Counted from the first letter of the stretch, positions 11,792-22,240 are shown. The stretch is 64,000 bases of DNA from Okapia johnstoni (GCA_024291935.2 JAGTYA010000024.1:7750001-7814000); one strand, 5' to 3'. The notes: generated by a model not told the origin, from the letters alone. Program-made: numbers and translations.

Positions 11792-12024
11792 ATAATCCTC
11801 CCACTCATTTGCATATGAAATTACCCAGCCTATAAAAACTAACCACTCCACATTTCCAGGCGGCACTCACCCTCTGTGATGGCCCACACACCGACAGTGG
11901 AGTGTGCTTTTCTCTGAATCTGAATAAATCCACTTCTTACCTATCACTCTGTCTCTCACTGAATTCTTTCTGTGATGAGACATCAAGAACTTGAGCTTTA
12001 TTAGGCCCTGAAACCAGGTATTGT

Positions 12025-12205
12025 GGGTTTGGGCTGGGTTCGAGTCCAAGCCATGTGGGTTCAAGTCCCGGGCAGGGTTTTGGCTGGCTTTGAGTCCCAG
12101 TCACGTGGGTTTAAGTCCCAAGGAGGGTTTTGGCTGGGTTCAAGTCCCAAGCTGGGTTTAGCTGGGCTCGAGTCCCAGGACATGGGTTCAAGTCCCAATC
12201 TGAGG
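12025..12205 (+). repeat. Tandem repeat, period about 50 (imperfect)
   Basis: The motif gggttcaagtccc or close variants recurs about seven times with alternating cgagtccca and ggttttggctggg elements, giving about three and a half units near 50 bases. It leaves the plus frame open for 61 codons by chance. It lies at the 3' end of the LTR. Confidence 0.75.
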
Positions 12206-12451
12206 TAAATGGTTTCACAATCAGGGATTGAACCAGTGTTCCCTGCATTGGGAAGTCCCAACAATGTGTTTTTAATACCATGAGATTTCCACTTAAAAAT
12301 GGCTAAGGTGGTAAATGTTGCATATATTTCAACACAATAAAAAAAAAAGAAAGATGAGCTACACGGGGTTCCACTCCTCATGTAACAATTTAGTGTGAGA
12401 GAAGACATACAATTAAGCAAAGAGCAATATAACGATACAATCTGTACTTTA

Positions 12452-12623
12452 TTTATTTACTTATTCATTTCTTATTTGGCTGCACCAAGTCTTAGTTGCA
12501 GCATGAGGGATCTTTAGTTGCAGTACGTGACATCTAGTTTTCTGACTAGGGATCAACCCCCAGCCTCCTGCATTGAGAGCCTGGAGTCTTAGCCATTGGA
12601 CCACCAGGGTAGTCCCTGAGATA
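12452..12623 (-). mobile_element. CHR-type SINE
   Basis: Minus strand (atttggctgcaccaagtctt to ccaccagggtagtccc), flanked by perfect tgtacttta at 12443-12451 and 12624-12632. Confidence 0.9.
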
Positions 12624-12879
12624 TGTACTTTAATAAAGGTATGGACAAGTTGTGAGAGGACTGTGAAGAGAGCAACTAATTCTACCTGGGGGAATTGGGA
12701 GGGGCTTCCCATAGAAGGTTTTATTTGGTTTATGACATTGAAGATAAGTAAGAGCTTGCTTGGCAGTAAGAAGGAGAAAGGACATTTGAGGCAAAGGGGC
12801 AACATGAATCAAATCAGGAAAACCAAACATTGATTGGTGAGTCATGGATGGGTGTTCAAAGGTAGTTCAGAACGTACAA

Positions 12880-13125
12880 AGAATAAAGGAAAGCATTTGT
12901 ATATATGATCAAATTAAAATTAAAAACATAAATGGCAAAAGACATTATGAACAAAGTTAAAATACTAAAGGACTCCCTGGGAGAAGATAATTGCAATTTA
13001 TACATAAATAACACCTTAAAGTCAGTAAGAACTAGAAACAAGCAAACAAGTTGAAACATAAGCAAAGGACAAAGTGGCAATTCTCACAAGAACTCCTGAT
13101 GGCAGAGGGAAGTGCATATTAAAAT
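12880..13125 (+). mobile_element. L1 LINE fragment
   Basis: AT-rich, sense-strand L1 ORF2 wording near the 3' end: ctgggagaagataattgcaa, gcaaaggacaaagtggcaat, gggaagtgcatattaaaatg. Diverged. Confidence 0.5.
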
Positions 13126-13376
13126 GAGTAGATACCATAGAGTATGGAAAGAAGGAAATAGTAACTTTGCAGTGGAGAAACATGGGAACACCACCTTAAC
13201 CAAGTGATGAAAGGTAATAACATCTCCAGTAATAAGGCATGTGGGTAGCATGTGACCTCCAGTAGGGTGTGATGAGAAAGGTAGTTCATCTCTTCCCCCA
13301 AATCTGTAACCTCTGGAAAGCCATGAAGAAAACATCAGATAAGCTCTAATTGAAGAACATTCTGCAAAATGGATTA

Positions 13377-13585
13377 GGTTTGTGGCCCAGATGGTAAAGA
13401 ATCTGCCTGCAATGCAGGAGACACGGGTTCAATCCCTGGGTTGGGAAGATCCCCTGGAGAAGGGAAAGGCAACCCACTTCAGGATTCTTGCCTGGAGAAT
13501 TCCATGGACAGAGGAGGCAGGCGAGCTATAGTCCATGGGATACCTGAGAGTTGGACATGGCTGAGCAACTAACACTTGCACTTTC
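13377..13585 (+). mobile_element. Bov-tA SINE
   Basis: Full head plus Bov-A unit (cagatggtaaagaatctgcc; gatcccctggagaagggaaa; gagttggacatggctgagca). Confidence 0.92.
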
Positions 13586-13911
13586 TTCTCCTGCAAAATA
13601 CCTGGCCAGTGTTCCTCGGGACTATCAAGGTTATAGGAATAAGGAAAGACTGAGAAATTGTCATAGACCAGAAGAAACCAAAGAAATACAAGGACAGTGT
13701 AGTATTCTGGAAGGGATCCTGGAACAGAAAAGACATTATTGAAACCTGAATAAAGTCTGGATTTTAGTTAACAGTAATAAGCCAATGTTGACTTCTTAGA
13801 TTTGACCAATCTGCCATGGTAATGTAAAATGCTAATATTAGGGGAGATTGACTGAAGGGTATTGGGGAACTCTCTTGACTATCTTTGTAACTTTTCTATA
13901 GATCTAAAGAT

Positions 13912-14112
13912 ACTGGTGGCTCAGTGGTAAAGAATCCACCCGCAATGCAGGAGATGTTGTTTTGATCCCCAGGTTGGGCAGATTACCTAGAGAAGGAAAT
14001 GGCAGCTCACTCCAGTATTCTTGTATGGGAAATCTCATGGATAAAAGAGCCTGGCAGGCTAAATCCATGGAGTGGCAAAAATGTCGGGCAGGACTCAGCG
14101 ACTAAATGGCAA
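13912..14112 (+). mobile_element. Bov-tA SINE, diverged
   Basis: Plus strand, from ggtggctcagtggtaaagaa to gactcagcgactaaatggc. More mutations than the copy at 13377. Confidence 0.88.
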
Positions 14113-14164
14113 CAACAAAGGCACTCCAAAGTAAAAAGTTTATTTTAAAAAATGATGAGATACT

Positions 14165-14637
14165 GGGACTTCCTTGGGTCCAATGGCTAAGACTCTGCTG
14201 CTAATGCAGGGAGCCCACGTTTGATCCCTGGTCAGGGAACTAGATCCCACATGCCACAACTAAGAGTTCATATTGTTTTTGCTCTTGTTTAGTTGCTAAG
14301 TTGTTGTTTAGTTGCTAAGTTGTGTTCAACTCTTTTGCAGCCCCATGGACTGTAGCCCTGCAGGCTTCTCTGTCCATGGGATTTTTCCAGGCAGGAATAT
14401 CGGAGTGGGTTGCCATTTTCTTCTCCAGGGGATCTTTCTGACCCAGAGGTTGAACTTATGTCTCCTGCGTTGGCAAGGGGATTCTTTACCACTGAGCCAC
14501 CAGGGAAACCCAAAGAGTTCGTGTGCCACAACTAAAGATCATGCACGCTGCAACTAAAGACTATGTATGTGGCAGAGAAGATTGAGGATCCTGCATGCCA
14601 CAACTAAGACCTGGCTGAGTCAGATAAATTAGCATTT
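14165..14637 (+). mobile_element. CHR-type SINE interrupted by a Bov-tA
   Basis: Head at 14165-14269 (gggacttccttgggtccaat) and tail at 14521-14637 (gtgccacaactaaagatcat). The break is marked by the duplicated target aagagttc (14262-14269, 14513-14520). Confidence 0.85.
14270..14512 (-). mobile_element. Bov-tA SINE inserted in a CHR SINE
   Basis: Minus strand (agttgctaagttgtgttcaa to ccaccagggaaaccc), with perfect 8-base flanks aagagttc. The start of the element contains a small duplication of the phrase gtttagttgctaagttgt. Confidence 0.9.
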
Positions 14638-14639
14638 TT

Positions 14640-15082
14640 TTAAATGATGAGATATTATTCCTACCCATGAAATTAACAGAGAATAAAAAGTCTGACTCAA
14701 AGAAGTATTGAGGATGATATGGGGAAAATAATTCTCTCATATTTGCAGGTGGAAGAGTCTAAGGTATTTTAGGAAAGCAATTTAGTCTAGGAACGCAGAA
14801 AATGTACAAACCCTGCAATCCAGAATTCCATGTGGACAGGAAGAGATATTTATAAAGGCTTTGATACAAATTGTCCACAATAACATAAGACTGAAACAAC
14901 TTGAATGTCTATCAATAGGGGGACTGATATACAAATTATACACAGATTATAAATATGATGGAATATTTACTATATAGCAGCTAAAAGGAAAGAATGAAAT
15001 TTCTATATATCAGTATGGCTAGATGTTAAAAATACAATATTGAATGGAAAAGTAATGGTGAAGAACGGTATATGTGGTATGG

Positions 15083-15083
<1 letters not shown>
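14640..15083 (+). mobile_element. L1/HAL1-like fragment
   Basis: Sense wording of old L1-type 3' sequence: gtacaaaccctgcaatccag, ctgaaacaacttgaatgtct, gatggaatatttactatata. Diverged; assignment to L1M or HAL1 is uncertain. Confidence 0.45.

Positions 15084-15114
<31 letters not shown>
15084..15114. repeat. (TG)n microsatellite joined to a SINE tail
   Basis: Fifteen TG units directly abut the 3' end of the minus-strand Bov-tA at 15115. Confidence 0.95.
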
Positions 15115-15117
<3 letters not shown>

Positions 15118-15300
15118 TGCGCTCAGTTGTGTCCGACTCTTTGCGGCCCCATGGACTATAGTGAGCTCTTCTGTCCATGGAATTTTCCAAGCAAGAATAC
15201 TGGGTTGCCATTTTCTCCTCCAGGGAATCTTCCTGATCCAGGGATAGAACCTGTGTCTCTGTGTCTCATACGTTGCAGGTGGATTCTTTACCAGTGTGCC
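15115..15300 (-). mobile_element. Bov-tA SINE
   Basis: Minus-strand Bov-A unit (gctcagttgtgtccgactct) and tRNA-like head (cgttgcaggtggattcttta). Confidence 0.88.
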
Positions 15301-15317
15301 CCCTGCATGTATCCTAA

Positions 15318-15400
15318 CTCATTTACTTTTTTTTTTTGCTACGCAGCGTGGCTTGTGGGATCTTAGTTCCCTGACCAGGGATTGAAAGGCCCTGGAATTC
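15318..15400 (-). mobile_element. CHR-type SINE fragment
   Basis: T-run followed by gctacgcagcgtggcttgtg and cttagttccctgaccaggga; ends early, with head missing. Confidence 0.75.
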
Positions 15401-15499
15401 CCTAAAATATCTTTCTTGAATGCCTTATTATGTGTCAAGTGCTATTCTCCGTTAGGAGAATACAGCAGTGAACAATGGCTAACAATATACAGGACTTAC

Positions 15500-15990
15500 T
15501 AAGAGTCAAGCATTCTGTAATAATAGTAGCAATAATAATAATAATAGCAAGCACTTACGTAACACTTACTATGCTTGTGTGCTAAGTTGCTTCAGCTATA
15601 TCTGATTCTGTGCAACCTTATGGACTGCAGCCCACCAGACTCCTCTGTCCATGGGATTCTCCAGGCGAAATACTGGAGTGGGTTGCTGTGGTCTCCTCCA
15701 GGGGATCTTCCTGACCCAGGGATCAAACCTGTGTCTCTTACATCTACCTGCACTGGCAGATGTGTTCTTTACCACTAGCACCACCTGGGAAGCCCCGCAT
15801 TTACTAGACTATAACCTTGTGACACAGGTTCCGTTATTAACCCCAACATATAGATGAAGACGCTAATGGGCAGTGGAGTTCAGTAGCTTGTCTAGGGTAC
15901 CACAGTTGGATAGTGGTAGAGACAGCAATCACATCCTGGAAGCCTGGCTTCAAGTCTGTCCTACCAACCATTGTGCTCTCTGCCTTGAAT
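15500..15990 (-). repeat. MIR SINE, split by a Bov-tA
   Basis: Left part 15500-15568 (tagcaagcacttacgtaaca) and right part 15797-15990 (cagtagcttgtctagggtac, gtctgtcctaccaaccattg). Orientation antisense. An (AAT)n run occurs at 15533-15546. Confidence 0.6.
15569..15796 (-). mobile_element. Bov-tA SINE inside a MIR
   Basis: Minus strand, ttgtgtgctaagttgcttca to ccacctgggaagcccc. Confidence 0.9.
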
Positions 15991-17424
15991 TCCCCCTCCT
16001 CATAGAGCTCCATTCTAGGGAAGGTAAGACAGGCCATAAACATGCGTAGTAAGTTAGACCGTGAAGGAGCTGTGGAGAAAAACAAAGAAGGGAAGGAAAA
16101 AGGGAGGATTACCCTTCAAAGAGGGGGTGTGGGGGTCATAGATGGCCTCATGGAGCGATAACGTCTGAGCGAAGACCCTAAGGAAGTGAAAGAGAAAACC
16201 ATGCCTGTATCTGGGGGTACCCGTATTTCAGCCTTGACTACAAGATCAAAAGCTCTGGGGATCAGTAAACCTGGAGTGTTTGAAAAATAAATAGCAAGGA
16301 AGCCAGGGTCTCTAAAGCAGAGGGAATAAAAGAAATGGGCCCAGAGAGAGATGGAGGCTAGACTGGGTGAGGCCTTATACGTTATGAGGACCATGGAGGG
16401 GTCTGGCAGGGGGTGACAATATCTGATTCGGGCTTAAGAGGGATCCCTCTTTGTTGAGGTGAGATTGCTCAGAAGCTCGCGTGGTAGCTTGGATTGGAGT
16501 GGTAGCAGTGGGTGGTGCTAAGAAGTGATCAGATTTTGGATATATTTTGAAGATCAAATTGATGGTATTTGCTGAGGACTGACATGACAGAGGGAAAGGA
16601 GTCAAGGATGACTCCGGTTTTTGGCCTACGTAAATGGGAAGACAGAGTAATTGTTTCCTGAATGGAGAAGACAGTGGGAGAAGAAGGTTTGAGGAGGAGG
16701 TGGGAAGGCCTGGAGTTTCGTTTTGGACATGCTGAGTTTGAGATTTCTACTGGACGACCAGGTGGACATGTTGAGCATTCAGTGGGACATAACAGTCTGG
16801 AGTTCTGAGCAGAGGAGATAAAAATCTCTGCATCATCTGCATATAGATGTTATTTGAAACCACAAGAAAGGATGAGATCACCAGAGAAATGAATACAGAT
16901 ATAGAGCAGTGAAAATGTGAGAACTGAACCCTGGGGCCCCAGCATTCAGAGTTTGCAGCTGAGGAGGAGGAAAGGGAGAAGGGGGAGAATTCAGCAACAG
17001 GAAACTGAGAAGGAACAGCCAGAGAGGCGGGAGGAAAACCAGGAGAAAAGCCAGGAGAGAGAGCCAGCTAGTTGAAGAAAGCGTTCCAAGAAGGATCAAG
17101 TGATCAAATGTGGTGAAGGCTGCCGACAGGGAAAGAAAGACGAGGACTGAGAAATGACCGTTTGATCAAGCATCATGGCGGTGCCGGGTGGCAGACAGAA
17201 TGTGCTATCCCCAAATATGCCACTTTGGCATAAAGATTGTTTTGAGCTAAAGGCAATTGAGAAGAGGCAGATAGAAGGCTCTCTACCTTATATCCTCATT
17301 TGCATAAAAGCAGGACACACATTCATAAAGGTGTCCCAACTCCTGTCTCTACCAGGAGGGACAGACGTTAATCATCAAAACAACTTTAGACCCTTATCAG
17401 TCTAGAGACAGCTCCAGGGAAATT

Positions 17425-17498
17425 TATTGGGTTGGCCCAAAATTTCGTTCCCATTTTTCCATAAAAACCCAAATAAACTTTTTTGGCCAACCCAGTAT
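17425..17498. mobile_element. Mariner-derived MITE
   Basis: About 74 bases with near-perfect terminal inverted repeats: tattgggttggcccaaaa at the left and the complement of ttttggccaacccagtata at the right. TA sits at each end, as expected for mariner. No transposase. Confidence 0.85.
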
Positions 17499-17574
17499 AT
17501 AAGAAACTTTACTGACTATCCTTTATCTACCATCATTTCCTTTGATTTGTCTTCCCACAATTTGCTGCCCTTAG

Positions 17575-17727
17575 TGAAAGTTGCTCAGTCGTGTCCGACT
17601 CTTTGCGACCCCATGGACTATACAGTCCGTGGAATTCTCCAGGCCAGAATACTGGAGTGGGTAGCCTTTCCCTTCTCCAGGGGATCTTCCCAACCCCGGT
17701 TTCCCACATTGCAGGCGGATTCTTTAC
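17575..17727 (-). mobile_element. Bov-A/Bov-tA SINE
   Basis: Minus strand (gaaagttgctcagtcgtgtc to gcaggcggattctttac), flanked by ctgccc(t/c)tag at 17565-17574 and 17728-17737. Confidence 0.9.
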
Positions 17728-18230
17728 CTGCCCCTAGAGTCATGTCTTTTTCCTTTCTCTTGTCATATCTCTAAAAATTTCATTCTTTTGCTAAGATGTT
17801 ATATCAGCCCAAGTTCTAATTAAATCTTTGAGTTATTCATCTCTGGGTGTATGATGTACATGTTTATGAACTTCTATTTGTTTTTCTCTTGTTAGTCTGT
17901 CTTTGGCCAGTCTAATTTATGCAGCCCCAGCTGCATGGGTATAGGAAGAGATTTAGGGACATAAGAAGAGATTTTTCTTTCCCTACAGTGGTCATTAGTG
18001 ACATTGACAAGAGTGGCTTTAGGTTGAGTATGTGGAGGTTAAAACCTAATTGGATCAGATTTGAGAGTCTGAAAGAAGAGAAATGATGCAGGCAGTATAA
18101 ACAACTCTCTCAAGTCTTTGACCACAGCTGGAAGGAAGTGTGGGGTGAACAGCAGTGTGTTAAAGCGTCAAAATAATGCATCACATTCATGATAAAGTTT
18201 CCTGTCATCGGTAGAGGTTGATGTACATTA

Positions 18231-18341
18231 TTTGTGTTTTATTTTGCCATGTGTCCTGTGGGGTCTTAGTTCCCCTACCAGGGATCAAACCCAAACCCTT
18301 TGCTTTGGAAGCACTGAGATTTAATCACCAGGAAATCCTGC
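18231..18341 (-). mobile_element. CHR-type SINE, short
   Basis: Minus strand, with cttagttcccctaccaggga and gatttaatcaccaggaaatcc. Confidence 0.8.
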
Positions 18342-18351
18342 ATTACATTCT

Positions 18352-18515
18352 CTTTTTTTTTTACTTACTCATTTATTTGGCTATGCCAATTGTGGCATGT
18401 GGGCTGTTTTAATTGCCACATGTGGGATCTAGTTCCCTGAGCAGGGATGGAACCTGGGCCCTATGCACTGGGACCACAGAGTTTTGGCCACTGGACCACC
18501 AGGCAAGTCCCTGAT
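18352..18515 (-). mobile_element. CHR-type SINE next to another
   Basis: Minus strand, T-run start and ccaccaggcaagtccc end, flanked by perfect attacattct at 18342-18351 and 18516-18525. Confidence 0.9.
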
Positions 18516-18711
18516 ATTACATTCTTGTAATATAACCTTGTATATAACCCTGTCAGTGAAGGTTCAAAGAGACTTTAAAATTCTATGAAATAGTACAGAT
18601 ATCTCTTAAAAAAAAAATGAAGGCAAATCGAACAAACTGTAACAGCTGATAATTCAGCAAGGTGAACATTTTGATGTTTGCTATATTATCTTTACACTTT
18701 CAAATTTCCAC

Positions 18712-18748
18712 AGAATCTTAACCACAGGAATGCCAGGAAAGTCCCCCT
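18712..18748 (-). mobile_element. CHR-type SINE head fragment
   Basis: Only the head complement remains: aatcttaaccacaggaatgc followed by caggaaagtcccc. Confidence 0.6.
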
Positions 18749-18766
18749 TAAAAATAGTTAGAGGGG

Positions 18767-18983
18767 ACTTCCCTGGTGGCTCAGATGGTGGTAAAGAATC
18801 TGCCTGCCAATGCAGGAGACCCAGGTTTGATTTCTGAGTCAAGAAGATCCCCTGGAGGAGGGCATGGCAACCCACTCCAGTATTCTTGCCTGGAGAATTC
18901 CATGGACAGAGGAGCCTGGCGGGCTATAGTCAATGGAGTTGCAAAGAATCAGATGTGACTGAGCAACTAACACACACACACAC
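18767..18983 (+). mobile_element. Bov-tA SINE with (CA)n tail
   Basis: Plus strand, ttccctggtggctcagatgg to gtgactgagcaactaac, followed by a short (CA)n run at 18970-18983. Confidence 0.92.
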
Positions 18984-19285
18984 TCCTTGGTGGTCCAGTG
19001 GTTAAGAATCCACCTGCCGCTGAGGGGACATGGGTTTGATCCCTGGTCTGGGAAGTTTCCACATGCTGCAGAGCAACTTAGCCTGAGTGCCATAACTACT
19101 GAAGCCCGCTGTGCCTAGAGCCCATGCTTCGGCAACAAGAGAAGCCACCACAATGAGAAGCCTGCATACTGCAAATAGAGAATAGCCCCAGGCTCACCAC
19201 AACTAGACAAAGCCTACGTGCAGCAACAAAAACCCTCTGCAGTCCAAAGAATAAATTAATTACAATAAATAAATAATTAGAGCAG
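18984..19285 (+). mobile_element. CHR-type SINE, long form
   Basis: Follows the previous SINE directly. Runs from ccttggtggtccagtggtta to the A-rich tail cagtccaaagaataaattaa. Confidence 0.88.
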
Positions 19286-19794
19286 GGAAAAGTGTCTGTG
19301 GGCCTGAAGGTGTGAAGGCCTTTGAGTGCCATGTCAAGAATGTGGTGGGGGAAGGGGCAAGGCTCAGAAAGTCCTCCCTGGAAACTGTGGAGGGTGTGGG
19401 AACAACAAAAAATTTCCTTTAACTGTTCAGGCCAGAGTTTTCTCAAGTGTGGATAGGACCACCTGCATCAAAATCTTCCAAGGGCACTCAATAAAATTCA
19501 AACCCTGGGCCTTTCTCCTCTGGCTTACTAAATCCTAACGTCTTCAGCAGGGCTAAGCAATCTGTACCTGAGCAGGTGGAGTGGTAGCAAGTTCAGGGAA
19601 AGGCTGGGGCTGTGTTTGGTACCTGTGGAGATGGAAGTGCCCATAGGACTTCTGGTCTGTGAGTGGATATAAGAGTCTCAGGTTTACCAATGGGTATTAA
19701 TCAGATTCATTGTCCAGTCTCCCACAGCAGGAAGCACAAGGACTTGTACATAGTAGGTGCTAAAAGTTTATTGAGTGAGTTAAGAATTTAGCTT

Positions 19795-19960
19795 AAGGGA
19801 CTTTCCTGGTGGTCCAGAAGCTAAGACTCCTAGCTCCCAATGCAGGGAGCCTGGGTTTAATCCCTGGTCCAGGAACTAGATCCCACATGCTACAAAAGAG
19901 ATCTCATGTCCCAAAACTAAGACCCAGAGTGGTCAAATAAATAAATAAATATCCAAAAAA
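19795..19960 (+). mobile_element. CHR-type SINE
   Basis: Plus strand with A-rich tail, flanked by a perfect 13-base repeat aagaatttagctt at 19782-19794 and 19961-19973. Confidence 0.93.
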
Positions 19961-20064
19961 AAGAATTTAGCTTCAAAGCCAATCACTCAGTCACAAATTC
20001 TACCTTGTTACCAACTCTCCCCTGGTTGCCTAGGGCACAGTGTGTCTTCATGGTGGCCATTAGC

Positions 20065-20190
20065 CCAAAGAAGTGGGAAAAACTTGGACTTCAGAGTCAG
20101 ACAGACTTGAATTCACACCTGGTTCCCCTTATTCCCAGCTCTGTGGCCACAAGTGATTCTCCCCTTGGAACTTGGTTTTCTCATGTGCAA
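20065..20190 (+). repeat. MIR SINE
   Basis: Diverged MIR: cttcagagtcagacagactt, ctctgtggccacaagtgatt, tggttttctcatgtgcaaat. Confidence 0.6.
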
Positions 20191-20439
20191 ATAACGTCAT
20201 TCACTCATTCATTCATTCAGCCTCTGTTGCCCTCCTGGAGTTCGCATCCTAAGGAGGTAATGGTAGTAAACAATAAACATAGTAAGTAGGTTTATTATAC
20301 CATATGTGAGAATGTGAAAATTGCTATGGAAAAAAGAAAAAAGAAAACAGTGAGAGCTGTGCCCGAGTGGTAGTGGTAGTAGTGATCAGGCTGGAAATTA
20401 TTAGTTAGAGTTACCATGTACTAGGACACTTTGACGCAG

Positions 20440-20636
20440 ACAGTAAAAAAAAATCCACCTGCCATGGAGACCCAGGTTCGATCCCTGGTTTGGGAAGATC
20501 CCCTGGAGAAGGGAGTGGCAACTCACTCCAGTATTCTTGCCTGGAGAATTCCAAGGACAGAGGAGCCTGGCAGGCTATATAGTCCATGAGGTGGGAAGGA
20601 GTCACACACAAGTGAGTGACTAACACATATGCATGC
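20440..20636 (+). mobile_element. Bov-tA SINE
   Basis: Plus strand; the start of the head is shortened and A-rich, then gacccaggttcgatccctgg and the Bov-A unit. Confidence 0.88.
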
Positions 20637-20659
20637 CACACTGAGGAGGATTTGTGGAT

Positions 20660-20860
20660 GTGATGGGATGTGGAGGGTTTTGTGGAGGGATGTGATGGAG
20701 TAGGCTAACTGGATAGCTAGAGAAGAGTATTCCAGGCAGAAGGAACAGCAAGCGCTAAGGCACTGAGAGAAGTGTGGTTGGCACTGTTTGAGAAATAGCA
20801 TGGAGGCCGTATGATTGGAGTGGAGGGAGTGATGGAAGAAGGGGGCCTTGCAGGGCTGTG
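20660..20860 (-). mobile_element. L2 LINE fragment, antisense
   Basis: Antisense L2 wording: gtattccaggcagaaggaac, gcaagcgctaaggcactgag, gcatggaggccgtatgattg. Confidence 0.6.
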
Positions 20861-20879
20861 ATGTTATATAACAAAGGAA

Positions 20880-21085
20880 AGAAGGAAATGAAGTCAGTTA
20901 CCGAGTACCAGTAATGTGTAAGAAACTGAGCTTTGCATATTAATACATCAGCTATTTAATCTTTGCACTAACCTTCAAGGCATATATTCAGACCTCACCC
21001 ACCTTTTATATACATGAATAAACTGAGTAACAGAGACAAAGCCTGACTTCCTCATGATGTACAGCTAGTAAGTGGCCCAGAGGAT
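20880..21085 (-). repeat. MIR SINE, antisense
   Basis: Antisense MIR order: gagtaccagtaatgtgtaag, atttaatctttgcactaacc, gtacagctagtaagtggccc. Confidence 0.65.
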
Positions 21086-21164
21086 CTTTTCCAAGTATGT
21101 TTTCCAAGACATGTTGTTTGCTACTTATCTGTCATAGCTATAGCAATTCCATAAAATTCCCATT

Positions 21165-21262
21165 ACTTAAAATTTATTTGGCTGTGATGGATCTTAATTT
21201 GGGCACATGGGATCTTAGTTCCTGGATCAGGGATTGATCCCATGTCCCCTGGGGTCAAGGTA
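21165..21262 (-). mobile_element. CHR-type SINE fragment
   Basis: Minus strand (atttatttggctgtgatgga, cttagttcctggatcaggga); the end of the head is missing. Confidence 0.75.
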
Positions 21263-21572
21263 GACTGGACAACCCGCAGGAGGACTTGCAGAAAGGCTTG
21301 AGAGATGTGATGGAGTAGGCCCAAGTTCCCATTCCTTTTACCAAAAGGATTCAAGGAGGGGCACAGAGGGACAGACGTGGCCTAAACAAGGGGAGATGCC
21401 TCCCAGGCCCAGGCATCTAGAGATGGTTCTGGATCTGCAGGGGAGGAGTCTGTAGAGACATGGCCCCTGTGAGTGGAGAGCAATGTGAGCCTGCAACCGT
21501 AACAAAATAGGACTTGCCAAAATGCGGTTACAAATATTGCAGCATATATTAACTGATGACCTTTAACAAGAT

Positions 21573-21788
21573 AGACTTCCCTGGTGCTCAGACAGTAAGG
21601 AGTCTGTCTGCAATGCTGGAGACCTGAGTTTGATCTCTGGGTTGGGAAGATCCCCTGGAGAAGGAAATGGCAACCCACTCCAGTATTCTTGCCTGGAAAA
21701 TCCCATGGACAGAGAAGCCTGGCAGGCTACAGTCCATGGGGTCACATAGGGTCAGACATGACTGAGCAGCTTCACTTTCTTTCTTTCT
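21573..21788 (+). mobile_element. Bov-tA SINE
   Basis: Plus strand with a CTTT-repeat tail, flanked by perfect 11-base repeats tttaacaagat at 21562-21572 and 21789-21799. Confidence 0.94.
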
Positions 21789-22064
21789 TTTAACAAGATC
21801 ATGCTTTTAACATGCAGAATACACAATATAATTTATCTAAAATTATTAAATTCAAAATGCAATTTTAAGAAATTATTAAACTCATAGCATGCCACAGGGG
21901 TCGTGGTCTGATGATCAGTTTCTCAGATGTGAGGGGTTTGTTTCTAGCCAGCATTTCTGCGTCTAAATGTGTAAATTCATGTGACCCTAACACCAAAAGT
22001 CTATATTTGAGGCCCTCAGTACGTATAAATGAAGATACAGATGGTAAATGTAAGGGGTACTGCT

Positions 22065-22240
22065 GTGTGCTGCCCTGAGTTCCACATGTACATTGGATAA
22101 GGTCTTATAACAGCCCCATGAGACTGGCATTGTTGTTGCCTGAATGCGATGGAGGAAGAAACTGTGAAACAGGGAGGTTGACTGACTTACCCAAGGTCTT
22201 CTAACTACTGAGTGGAGATGTGGGGATTTGAACCTAGACA
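22065..22240 (-). repeat. MIR SINE, antisense
   Basis: Antisense MIR: aacagccccatgagactggc, gaggaagaaactgtgaaaca, gggatttgaacctagacagt. Confidence 0.75.

Larger units (their letters stand above)
11443..12217 (+). mobile_element. Solo LTR of an endogenous retrovirus (BTLTR1-like)
   Basis: Starts TG and ends CA. Carries a TATA box (tataaaa at 11831-11837) and a polyadenylation signal (AATAAA at 11923-11928), followed by CTGTCTCTCACTGAATTC-type R/U5 wording typical of ruminant LTRs. Four-base flanks caac/caat match the size expected of integrase duplications with one mismatch. No internal viral genes are present. The 3' part holds a 50-base-period repeat. Family name from memory. Confidence 0.7.
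11277..12258 (-). mobile_element. CHR-type SINE split by an LTR
   Basis: The SINE occupies 11277-11442 and 12218-12258, minus strand. It is flanked by a 14-base direct repeat with one mismatch (caacaacgtgtttt at 11263-11276, caacaatgtgtttt at 12259-12272). This shows the SINE entered the L1 first and the LTR entered the SINE later. Confidence 0.85.
10565..12355 (+). mobile_element. L1 LINE 3' end, interrupted
   Basis: Sense-strand L1 ORF2 end and 3' UTR: gcaaggatgtggagaaatcg, gcccagcaacttcacttctt, gaagcaacccaagtgtccat, aagtgaaacatgctagtcac. The host L1 is 10565-11276 and 12273-12355. Everything between is inserted later. Confidence 0.85.
17183..17988 (+). mobile_element. Solo LTR-like element inserted in L2
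   Basis: The block begins TG, ends CA and interrupts the L2 text, which resumes at 17989. The outer wording (tgctatccccaaatatgcca near the start, gatgttatatcagcccaagt near the end, tttctttccctaca at the end) resembles an old ERVL- or ERV1-type LTR. It is itself interrupted by a mariner MITE and a Bov-A SINE. No viral genes. Family not named. Confidence 0.5.
15400..18170 (-). mobile_element. Long antisense L2 LINE with later insertions
   Basis: Pieces at 15400-15482 (3' end), 15995-17182 and 17989-18170 read collinearly as one minus-strand L2. Minus-strand translations contain recognisable L2 reverse-transcriptase text, for example FPLSCQSSANTINLIFKIYP (near 16590-16530), PPTATTPIQATTRASEQSHL and SWLSLLAFLLVFLPPLW. 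It is interrupted by a MIR (with a SINE inside it) and by an LTR (with a mariner MITE and a SINE inside it). All frames are broken. Confidence 0.75.

Noticed and set aside
12023..12208. A 61-codon repetitive peptide
   Set aside because: Produced by the 50-base tandem repeat in the LTR; not a gene.
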